DNA of 35,642 nt from contig CAJTLR010000037.1 in NCBI GenBank assembly GCA_910577185.1, positions 1 through 35,642 on the forward strand. The letters are read 5' to 3'. Each line of letters begins with the position of its first letter. Positions within the stretch are counted from its first letter, which is position 1. A program made the translations under genes and the position numbers. Under the pieces are notes generated by a model. That model had not been told where the DNA came from. It made no database searches and saw only the letters and a list, made by a program, of their open reading frames with translations. Shown here piece after piece: positions 6,264 to 13,299 of the stretch. The stretch is from an uncultured Acetatifactor sp. Lineage in GTDB: Bacteria; Bacillota; Clostridia; Lachnospirales; Lachnospiraceae.

Positions 6264-8024
6264 ATGGAACCGAAACAGTACAATACAAAAGAATTATTGC
6301 GGAGATTTCTGCCTTATTTTAAAAAATACCGGGGAACTCTGTTTCTGGACTTGTTCTGTGCTGCCATGACCACGGTGTGCGAGCTGGTGCTGCCCCTGAT
6401 CATGCGCTATATTACCAATGAAGGAATCCGGGATCTGGCGGCCCTTTCGGTGAAGACCGTGGGCGGCCTGGGGCTTTTGTACCTGGTTCTGCGGATTCTG
6501 GACTGTTTTGCGGGCTATTACATGGCGGACATGGGGCATGTGATGGGGGCCAGGATCGAGACGGATATGCGCAGGGATGCCTATGAGCATCTGCAGAAAC
6601 TGTCGGACACCTATTATAATAATACCAAGGTGGGACAGATCATGGGCCGGATCACCAACGACTTGTTTGATGTGACAGAATTTGCCCATCACTGTCCGGA
6701 GGAATTTTTTATCGCGGGAATCAAGACCGTAATTGCCTTTGTGGTGCTGGCGGGCATCAATCTGCCCCTGACGCTGCTTATTTTCCTGTGTGTGCCCCTG
6801 ATGCTGGCCGTGTGCATGTTTTTGAATTTCAGGATGCGGGCGGCGTTCCGCAGGCAGCGCAACCAGATCGGGGAGCTGAACGCAAGGATTGAAGACAGTC
6901 TGCTGGGACATAAGGTGGTAAAGGCGTTTACCAATGAGGCGGTGGAAACGGGAAAATTTGAGCGGGACAACGGGGAGTTTCTGGACATCAAGAAGCTGAC
7001 CTACCGGTACATGGCGGCATTTCACACTGCGGTAAAAATATTTGACGGACTGATGTATCTGCTGGTACTGGTGGCAGGCGGCATCTTTATGATTGAAGGC
7101 ATGATCGCACCGGGAGACCTGGTGGCATACATGCTCTACGTTACCACTCTGATTGCCACAATACGCAGGATTATTGAGTTTGCGGAACAGTTCCAGAGGG
7201 GGATGACGGGGATTGAGCGCTTCCTTCAGATCGTGGATGCGGATATTGAAATTTTTGACGAGCCGGACGCGGTGGCCCTGGGGAAGACAAAAGGGGATAT
7301 TGTGTTTGAAAATGTCAGTTTTGAATATCCGGACGATCACAACAAAGTGTTCGCAAACCTGAACCTGAGCATCCGTTCCGGGGAGAAAGTAGCCATTGTG
7401 GGGCCTTCCGGCGGCGGAAAAACCACTCTGTGCAACCTAATTCCCAGGTTTTATGATGTCTCTGCCGGAAGGATTACTCTGGATGGGGAGGATATCAAAC
7501 ATTTTACCCTGAAAAGCCTCAGGGGAAATATTGGGATTGTACAGCAGGATGTGTATCTGTTTTCGGGAACGATTTACGATAATATTATATACGGCAGACC
7601 GGGCGCTACGGAAGAGGAAGTGGAAGATGCGGCAAAACGGGCCGGCGCCCATGAATTTATCACGGGGTTAAAGGATGGCTACCGCACTTATGTGGGAGAG
7701 AGGGGCGTGAAGCTGTCCGGCGGACAAAAGCAGAGAATCAGCATTGCCAGGGTGTTCCTGAAAAATCCTCCGGTGATCATACTGGACGAGGCCACTTCTG
7801 CCCTGGACAATGAAAGTGAATTTGCGGTGGCACAGTCCCTGGCAAAGCTGTCTGAGGGCAGAACAACCCTGACCATTGCACACAGACTGTCCAGCATCCG
7901 CAATTCGGACAGAATTCTTGTACTGACGGAGGAGGGGATTGTGGAGGAAGGAAATCATGAGCAGCTGATCGATAAGAAGGGAATTTATTATCATTTCTAC
8001 GAAACTGCCAACGCCCTGAAGTAA
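6264..8024 (+). CDS. ABC exporter, fused permease-ATPase half transporter
   Basis: A 586-residue, MsbA/BmrA-like half transporter that would act as a dimer in the cytoplasmic membrane. Residues about 20-310 hold six transmembrane helices. The nucleotide-binding domain has Walker A GPSGGGKTT at 380-388, a Q-loop (GIVQQDVYLF), the signature LSGGQ at 484-488, Walker B VIILDE at 504-509 and the H-loop TIAHRLS. The substrate (drug, lipid or peptide) cannot be read from sequence. The gene is alone: no partner half transporter is adjacent, which favours a homodimer. The start at 6264 follows GCGGGAGGATAAA, a good ribosome binding site. The stop is followed by GTAAGGAGGC and then a duplicated spacer before the next gene. 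Confidence 0.93.
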   Translation: MEPKQYNTKELLRRFLPYFKKYRGTLFLDLFCAAMTTVCELVLPLIMRYITNEGIRDLAALSVKTVGGLGLLYLVLRILDCFAGYYMADMGHVMGARIETDMRRDAYEHLQKLSDTYYNNTKVGQIMGRITNDLFDVTEFAHHCPEEFFIAGIKTVIAFVVLAGINLPLTLLIFLCVPLMLAVCMFLNFRMRAAFRRQRNQIGELNARIEDSLLGHKVVKAFTNEAVETGKFERDNGEFLDIKKLTYRYMAAFHTAVKIFDGLMYLLVLVAGGIFMIEGMIAPGDLVAYMLYVTTLIATIRRIIEFAEQFQRGMTGIERFLQIVDADIEIFDEPDAVALGKTKGDIVFENVSFEYPDDHNKVFANLNLSIRSGEKVAIVGPSGGGKTTLCNLIPRFYDVSAGRITLDGEDIKHFTLKSLRGNIGIVQQDVYLFSGTIYDNIIYGRPGATEEEVEDAAKRAGAHEFITGLKDGYRTYVGERGVKLSGGQKQRISIARVFLKNPPVIILDEATSALDNESEFAVAQSLAKLSEGRTTLTIAHRLSSIRNSDRILVLTEEGIVEEGNHEQLIDKKGIYYHFYETANALK

Positions 8025-8035
8025 GGAGGCCAGGG

Positions 8036-8250
8036 GACGGAACAAAAAATAAGTCATCAGCATCCATGCCCGGGAGAAAAAAACAGAAGCAGCCAGGCTG
8101 CAGGAAATGATTTCCCTTGGAGTGGCAGGGAGGCGAAGTGACGGAACTAAAAACAGTCACGAGCATCCATGCCCGGGAGGATTTTCAGAAGCAGAAGGCT
8201 GCTGAAAATGACTCCCCCCAAGGGGGCAGGGAGGCGAAGTGACGGAACTA
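8036..8250 (+). repeat. Duplicated ~102 bp spacer unit between the exporter and nuclease genes
   Basis: GACGGAAC starts at 8036, 8140 and 8241, giving two full units (104 and 101 bp) and a third truncated start that runs into the ribosome binding site of the next gene. Both units contain AGCATCCATGCCCGGGAG, a hairpin-forming AGAAGCAG core and GGCAGGGAGGCGAAGTG. The second unit has two strong hairpins: TTTTCAG-CAG/CTGCTGAAAA and CCCCC/GGGGG. Confidence 0.9.
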
Positions 8251-8268
8251 AAAATAGGAGGTATGGCT

Positions 8269-9867
8269 ATGAAACTGATTTTTGTTGGTGCGGCCCATGA
8301 GGTAACAGGAAGTTGTCATTACCTGGAAGCGGGCGGGAAACACATCCTGGTGGACTGTGGTATGGAACAGGGGGTAAATGTATTCGAGAATGTGCCCCTT
8401 CCGGTGGATGAGTCACTGATAGACTATGTGCTTCTGACCCATGCCCACATTGACCACACCGGTCTGCTGCCCCTCCTTTATGCAAGAGGGTTCAGGGGCC
8501 AGGTGTATGCCACGGACGCCACCGCGGACTTGTGCAGTATTATGCTCCGTGACTGTGCGCATATTCAGATGATGGAGGCAGAATGGAAAAACCGCAAGGC
8601 AAAACGAAGCGAAAGCGTTGCGGCCATGGAACCTCTTTACACCATGGAAGACGCGGAAGGCGTGATCAGGAGACTGGTTCCCTGCCATTATAACCAGAAA
8701 CTGGAAATATGCGATGAACTGACCATACGTTTTACGGATATCGGGCACCTTCTGGGTTCGTCCAGCATCGAGGTGTGGCTGACGGAAGACGGGAATACGA
8801 AGAAAGTTGTATTTTCCGGGGATATCGGCAATAAAAATGATCCGCTGCTGCGGAATCCGGCCTGCACCAAGACGGCAGACTATGTTGTTATGGAATCTAC
8901 ATACGGTGACAGGCTGCATGCCACGGACCGCCCGGACTATGTGAAGGAACTGGCGGGCATCCTGAAAGAGACATTTGACAGGGGCGGCAATGTGGTCATT
9001 CCTTCCTTTGCCGTGGGCCGGACCCAGGAGCTGCTGTATTTCCTGCGGAAGATCAAGGTGAACAATCTGGTAAAAGGCCATGAAAACTTCCCTGTGTATG
9101 TGGACAGTCCCCTGGCGGTGGAGGCCACGGGAATTTTCCAGGATAACCGTATGGAATGCTTTGCCGGGGAAGCTCTGGAACTGGTGCGTGACGGTATCAA
9201 TCCCATTTCCTTCACGGGATTAAAACTTGCTATTACCAGTGAGGAATCCCGGGAGATCAACTTTATCGACACTCCCAAGGTAATCATTTCCGCATCCGGT
9301 ATGTGCGAGGCGGGGCGTATCAGGCATCATTTGAAACACAATTTATGGAGAGAGGAATGTACCATTCTCTTTGTGGGATATCAGGCCGTGGGAACCCTGG
9401 GACGGACGATTGTGGAAGGGATTGACGAAGTAAAGCTGTTCGGGGAGTCCATCCAGGTCAGGGCCCAGATCCGGAAGCTGGTGGGCATGAGCGGCCATGC
9501 GGACAAAAACGGGCTCATCGACTGGGTGACCGGATTCGAGGAGAAACCCAAAAAGGTGTTTGTGGTACACGGAGAAGACACCGTATGCATCAGTTTTGCA
9601 GAATGCCTGAAAAACGAATACGGACTGCGGACCTATGCGCCATACAGCGGGACGGTTTTCGACCTGATTTCGGGAAAGCTGGAATACGAGGCTGTTCCTG
9701 TGCCGGTAAAGAAGAAGGCAAAGACTATTGCTGCGGGTGTGTATGCAAGACTGCTTGCGGCTGCCCAGAGGCTGCTTAACCTGGTCAAGGACATTGACGG
9801 CATGCCGAATAAAGATATGGGTAAATTCGCAGACCAGATCAATTCCCTCTGCGATAAATGGCAGTAA
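8269..9867 (+). CDS. Metallo-beta-lactamase/beta-CASP ribonuclease-like protein (RMMBL)
   Basis: A 532-residue protein of the CPSF73/YSH1-like group (MBL fold, beta-CASP, RMMBL), presumed to be a zinc-dependent RNA nuclease. The HAHIDH zinc motif is at residues 58-63; further metal or catalytic motifs are FSGDIGN, MESTYGDR, the SASGMCEAGRIRHHL beta-CASP segment and GMSGHADKNGL. A C-terminal tail of about 65 residues (rich in Lys and Ala) extends beyond the usual core. Of two nearby ATGs, 8269 is chosen because AGGAGG (8256-8261) is 7 nt before it, whereas 8263 is only 1 nt away. It is followed 22 nt later by dihydrofolate reductase, so the two are probably cotranscribed. Confidence 0.9.
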   Translation: MKLIFVGAAHEVTGSCHYLEAGGKHILVDCGMEQGVNVFENVPLPVDESLIDYVLLTHAHIDHTGLLPLLYARGFRGQVYATDATADLCSIMLRDCAHIQMMEAEWKNRKAKRSESVAAMEPLYTMEDAEGVIRRLVPCHYNQKLEICDELTIRFTDIGHLLGSSSIEVWLTEDGNTKKVVFSGDIGNKNDPLLRNPACTKTADYVVMESTYGDRLHATDRPDYVKELAGILKETFDRGGNVVIPSFAVGRTQELLYFLRKIKVNNLVKGHENFPVYVDSPLAVEATGIFQDNRMECFAGEALELVRDGINPISFTGLKLAITSEESREINFIDTPKVIISASGMCEAGRIRHHLKHNLWREECTILFVGYQAVGTLGRTIVEGIDEVKLFGESIQVRAQIRKLVGMSGHADKNGLIDWVTGFEEKPKKVFVVHGEDTVCISFAECLKNEYGLRTYAPYSGTVFDLISGKLEYEAVPVPVKKKAKTIAAGVYARLLAAAQRLLNLVKDIDGMPNKDMGKFADQINSLCDKWQ

Positions 9868-9889
9868 GGAAAAAGGAGAGACTGATTTT

Positions 9890-10378
9890 ATGAATATGAT
9901 CGCGGCAGTGGACAGTAACTGGGCCATCGGCAGAAACGGCAGGCTTCTGGTGACGATTCCCAATGACCATAAGCATTTCCGGGAGGAAACCACCGGCAAG
10001 GTAGTGGTGCTGGGGAGAAAGACTCTCGAAACATTTCCCCAGGGTCTTCCCCTTCAGGGCAGGACCAACATTATTCTTTCCAGGGATCCGCAGTTCCGGG
10101 TAAAAGGAGCGGAAGTGGTACATTCCCTGGAGGAGCTTAGGGCCGGGCTGAAGGCGTATCGGGAAGAGGATGTCTACTGTGTGGGCGGGGAAAGCATCTA
10201 CCGCCAGCTGCTTCCCTGGTGCAACAGGGTTCATATCACCAAAATAGACCGTAGTTATGAGGCAGACGCATGGTTTCCCAATCTGGACAAGGATCCGGAC
10301 TGGGAGATCACCGCGGACAGTGAGGAACAGACTTACTTTGACATTGCGTATACTTTCTTAAGATATGAAAGAAAATAA
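9890..10378 (+). CDS. folA: Dihydrofolate reductase
   Basis: A 162-residue enzyme that reduces dihydrofolate to tetrahydrofolate with NADPH, in the cytoplasm. It shows the conserved N-terminal IAAVDSNWAIGRNGRLL, the substrate-binding IPNDHKHF (the Asp is the catalytic acid position in bacterial enzymes), VVLGRKTLE for cofactor binding, TNIILSRD, and the VYCVGGESIYRQLL nucleotide-loop motif. Length and motif order are normal. The ribosome binding site AAAGGAG is about 9 nt before the ATG. It follows the MBL nuclease gene by 22 nt. No thymidylate synthase gene, a frequent partner, is beside it. Confidence 0.95.
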   Translation: MNMIAAVDSNWAIGRNGRLLVTIPNDHKHFREETTGKVVVLGRKTLETFPQGLPLQGRTNIILSRDPQFRVKGAEVVHSLEELRAGLKAYREEDVYCVGGESIYRQLLPWCNRVHITKIDRSYEADAWFPNLDKDPDWEITADSEEQTYFDIAYTFLRYERK

Positions 10379-10476
10379 GAATAAAAGAAAAAGAGTCAAA
10401 AAGAAAATGTGGCTGCCGTGAATGCAGGCCTGAAATACTGCGGGACTTGTGAACGGCAGGAAAATAAGGATGTCTA

Positions 10477-10505
10477 TTGACTTTTTCGCGGAAAAGTATA
10501 ATAAT
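10477..10505 (+). promoter_or_regulatory. Promoter of the branched-chain aminotransferase gene
   Basis: TTGACT (10477-10482), 17 bp, AATAAT (10500-10505), overlapping a perfect TATAAT at 10497-10502. Upstream, CTGCCGT (10413-10419) and ACGGCAG (10453-10459) can form a hairpin with an inner GCAG/CTGC pair. The promoter lies inside the longer open frame from 10449 and argues against that start. Confidence 0.5.
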
Positions 10506-10535
10506 TGTAAAAAATACACATATGGAAAGAAGGTA

Positions 10536-11567
10536 ATGGCAGTGGAAAAGAAAAACATTGACTGGAGTAATCTTGGTTTCGGATATATTCAGACGGAAAA
10601 AAGATATGTCTCCTACTATAAAAAAGGCGCCTGGGATGAGGGTACGATCACCGAAGATGCCAATGTGGTACTAAACGAGTGCGCCGGCGTGCTGCAGTAT
10701 GCGCAGACCATATTTGAGGGGCTGAAGGCATATACCACGGATGACGGGCATATTGTTGCGTTCCGTCCGGATTTAAACGGCCAGCGCATGGAAGACTCTG
10801 CCAGAAGGCTGGAGATGCCGGCCTTTCCCAAAGAGCGTTTTGTGGATGCCGTTACAAAGGCCGTGAAAGCCAACGTGGATTATGTGCCTCCTTATGGAAG
10901 CGGCGCGACTTTATATATACGTCCTTATATGTTCGGCATGAATTCAGTCATCGGTGTAAAGCCTGCGGATGAATATCAGTTCCGCATTTTCTGCACGCCG
11001 GTGGGGCCTTATTTCAAGGGCGGCGCCAAACCACTGACCATATGTGTCAGCGATTTTGACCGGGCAGCGCCCCACGGAACCGGAAATATCAAGGCGGGCC
11101 TGAATTATGCCATGAGCCTGCATGCGATTGTGACGGCACACAAGGAAGGTTTTGACGAAAATATGTATCTGGATCCCGCCACCCGTACCAAAGTGGAGGA
11201 GACGGGAGGCGCCAATTTCTTGTTTGTCACAAAGGATAACAAGGTGGTGACACCCAAATCACAGAGCATTCTTCCTTCCATTACCAGACGTTCTCTGGTG
11301 CATGTGGCCAAAGAATATCTGGGCCTGGAAGTGGAGGAACGGGAAGTTCTTCTGGAGGAAATTAAGGATTTTGCAGAATGCGGTCTCTGCGGTACGGCGG
11401 CCGTGATCTCCCCGGTGGGCAAGGTGGTGGACCATGGGAAGGAGATCTGCTTCCCCAGCGGCATGAACGAGATGGGGCCGGTCACCAAAAAGCTGTATGA
11501 TACCCTGACCGGTATCCAAATGGGCAGGATAGAGGCTCCGGAAGGCTGGATCCATGTGATCGAATAG
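10536..11567 (+). CDS. ilvE: Branched-chain amino acid aminotransferase
   Basis: A 343-residue, pyridoxal-phosphate-dependent fold-type IV aminotransferase that exchanges amino groups between glutamate and the keto acids of leucine, isoleucine and valine. The PLP lysine is Lys186 in GNIKAGLNYA. Other family motifs are QTIFEGLKAY, FRPDLNGQRM, GATLYIRPYMFG and the EETGGANFLFV segment. The start at 10536 (MAVEKKNIDW) is the one expected for type II enzymes and has GAAAGAAGG upstream. It is followed by a long hairpin and a 23-bp triple repeat. No other ilv or leu gene is adjacent, so it seems to be a stand-alone unit. Confidence 0.95.
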   Translation: MAVEKKNIDWSNLGFGYIQTEKRYVSYYKKGAWDEGTITEDANVVLNECAGVLQYAQTIFEGLKAYTTDDGHIVAFRPDLNGQRMEDSARRLEMPAFPKERFVDAVTKAVKANVDYVPPYGSGATLYIRPYMFGMNSVIGVKPADEYQFRIFCTPVGPYFKGGAKPLTICVSDFDRAAPHGTGNIKAGLNYAMSLHAIVTAHKEGFDENMYLDPATRTKVEETGGANFLFVTKDNKVVTPKSQSILPSITRRSLVHVAKEYLGLEVEEREVLLEEIKDFAECGLCGTAAVISPVGKVVDHGKEICFPSGMNEMGPVTKKLYDTLTGIQMGRIEAPEGWIHVIE

Positions 11568-11606
11568 AGGTAAAAACGGTAAAACATTTATACATGTCAT
11601 GAAAAT

Positions 11607-11655
11607 GCCCATGCTCCGTAGCAGAGAGAACCATATACAGAGTATGGGCAAATTG
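11607..11655 (+). terminator. Possible terminator after ilvE
   Basis: GCCCATGCTC (11607-11616) pairs with GAGTATGGGC (11640-11649), a 10-bp stem with one G-U pair and a 23-nt loop. It is followed by AAATTGTTTTG, a poor U-tract. The right arm overlaps the first unit of the 23-bp repeat. Confidence 0.4.
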
Positions 11656-11716
11656 TTTTGTCATTTATGTGCAGATTATTTTGTCATGAATATGCAGAGT
11701 GTTTTGTGATGTATGT
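11648..11716 (+). repeat. Three tandem 23-bp repeats downstream of ilvE
   Basis: Units 11648-11670, 11671-11693 and 11694-11716 each begin GCA and carry the core TTTTGTCAT (or TTTTGTGAT) followed by ATGT-like sequence. The spacing is exactly 23 bp in all three. The remaining spacer to the next gene holds GGCATGCC (11724-11731) and a TATAAT (11756-11761) lacking a good -35. Confidence 0.8.
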
Positions 11717-11819
11717 ATAGGCTGGCATGCCATATATAAGCAGACTGCCATGCCGTATAATCATGAGAAGCAGTGACAAGGGATGGGAATGGAGACGGGA
11801 GAAGACAGGTGATATCTTG

Positions 11820-12941
11820 ATGGAAATGAGAGAAAAGCACGGTCCGGGCAGACAGAAGCCGGGGAAGGGAAAAACAAAAAAAAAGCCGGGTCGGCGCTGG
11901 GCGCTGGTTTTTCTGGGCTGTCTGGTACTGACTTTCGGGGGACTCACGGGCTGCGCTGACAAAGAGGGGGCGAAAGTGGTCTTTACCACGGGCCTGGGCA
12001 GGAATGAGGTGTTCCGGATCGGCAGCAGTGTGTGTACCGTACCGGAAATGATGGTATATCTGACCAACACCCAGAACCAGTACGAAAGTGTCTACGGGAC
12101 AGCAGTCTGGAATGTATCCCGGGACGGGGTCACGCTGGAGGAAAATGTGAAAGATACTGTCCTGGCGAAAATGGCCCAGATCAAGACCATGTACCTGCTG
12201 GCGGAAGCCAGGGGTGTGGAACTGGATGAATCCGAAAATAAAAAGGTGGAGAAGGCGGCGGAAGAATATTTTGGCTCCCTGGCAGAACGGGAGAAGGAGC
12301 TTCTGGGCGTGAGTGACGATACCATAGAGCAGTTGTACCGGGAATACGCCCTGGCAGACAAAGTTTACCGCTATATCATTCAGGATGTCAAACCCGAGAT
12401 CAGCGATGACGAGGCCCGTACCATCACCGTGCAGCATATTCTGTTCCGCACCTGCGTCACGGATGGGGCAGGGGAGAAAATCGATTATTCTGATGAGATG
12501 AAGCAGGGGATCCTTGAAACCGCCCGGGAGGTCCAGCGAATGGCGGTGGAGGAAGGGGAGGATTTTGTGGATCTGGCATCCCGTTACAGTGAGGATTCCG
12601 TGATTACGTATTCCTTCGGCAAAGGGGAGATGGATCCCGCTTTCGAGGAGACCGCCTTTTCCCTGGAGACAGACCAGGTCAGCGAGGTCATTGAGACGGA
12701 GGTGGGGTATCATATTATCAAATGTATCAGTACCTTCGACAGGGAGCAGACAGATCTGAACAAGCTGACCATTGTGGAGGAAAGACGCAGGGAAGTGTTC
12801 GGGCAGGAATATGACGCCTTTGTGGGAACCCTGGCCCGGCAGCTGAATACAAAAGTGTGGGAGGAAATAAACCTGCTGCATGATGACGCCCTGGTGACCA
12901 TGGACTTTTTTGACGTGTATGCCAGGTATTTTCCGGACTGA
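11820..12941 (+). CDS. PrsA-like lipoprotein peptidyl-prolyl isomerase (parvulin)
   Basis: A 373-residue predicted lipoprotein that would assist folding of secreted proteins outside the membrane. A basic N-terminus (about 26 residues, Lys/Arg/Gly rich) is followed by a hydrophobic stretch and the lipobox LTGC with Cys45. After a helical SurA/PrsA-like N-domain, the parvulin rotamase domain starts near residue 200 (ITVQHILFRT) and contains FVDLASRYSED, then GEMDPAFEETAFSLETDQVSE and GYHIIKC, all typical of the family. The start at 11820 is preceded by AGGTGA with 8 nt spacing; the longer frame from 11727 has no support. The 45-residue precursor segment is longer than usual. It is the nearest upstream gene to htpG, but each appears to have its own promoter. 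Confidence 0.85.
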   Translation: MEMREKHGPGRQKPGKGKTKKKPGRRWALVFLGCLVLTFGGLTGCADKEGAKVVFTTGLGRNEVFRIGSSVCTVPEMMVYLTNTQNQYESVYGTAVWNVSRDGVTLEENVKDTVLAKMAQIKTMYLLAEARGVELDESENKKVEKAAEEYFGSLAEREKELLGVSDDTIEQLYREYALADKVYRYIIQDVKPEISDDEARTITVQHILFRTCVTDGAGEKIDYSDEMKQGILETAREVQRMAVEEGEDFVDLASRYSEDSVITYSFGKGEMDPAFEETAFSLETDQVSEVIETEVGYHIIKCISTFDREQTDLNKLTIVEERRREVFGQEYDAFVGTLARQLNTKVWEEINLLHDDALVTMDFFDVYARYFPD

Positions 12942-13123
12942 CCCCGGAGCGTTTTCCCATAATCATGCCGGTTATGCGTATTCTTTATTTTCGTGATTTT
13001 TGCGGCGGATTCAGGTTCTGTATCCTGTCTGCGCCCTTGTACGGCACAAATTTTCCAAAACGGTGACATATACCCGCAGAGAGTATTTTGGGACACGAAC
13101 CAGTTTAGAAAAAATTTAGATTT

Positions 13124-13150
13124 CTGAAAATGCCTTATTTTCAGGCTTTT
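13124..13150 (+). terminator. Weak Rho-independent terminator before htpG
   Basis: CTGAAAAT (13124-13131), loop GCCTT, ATTTTCAG (13137-13144), then GCTTTT. The stem is A/T rich, so efficiency is uncertain. The stretch 12942-13123 holds nothing else I recognise. Confidence 0.45.
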
Positions 13151-13161
13151 CACGATAATTA

Positions 13162-13188
13162 TTAGCACTCATGCAAAATGAGTGCTAA
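13162..13188. promoter_or_regulatory. CIRCE element (HrcA operator)
   Basis: TTAGCACTC, nine bases, GAGTGCTAA: a perfect match to the consensus CIRCE inverted repeat bound by the heat-shock repressor HrcA. It ends 7 bp before the -35 box of the htpG promoter. Confidence 0.95.
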
Positions 13189-13195
13189 TTTATGC

Positions 13196-13224
13196 TTGAC
13201 ATTTGGGAGAGCCCGTCTTAAACT
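13196..13224 (+). promoter_or_regulatory. Promoter of htpG
   Basis: TTGACA (13196-13201), 17 bp, TAAACT (13219-13224). Transcription should begin near 13231, giving a 70-nt leader. The CIRCE lies immediately upstream rather than over the start site. Confidence 0.75.
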
Positions 13225-13299
13225 TAATCTCAGGGTTTGAAAACCGGAATTTATGAGGTTCTGCAAGACAAAAAAAGAGAAAAGAAAGGGATGTTGAAA

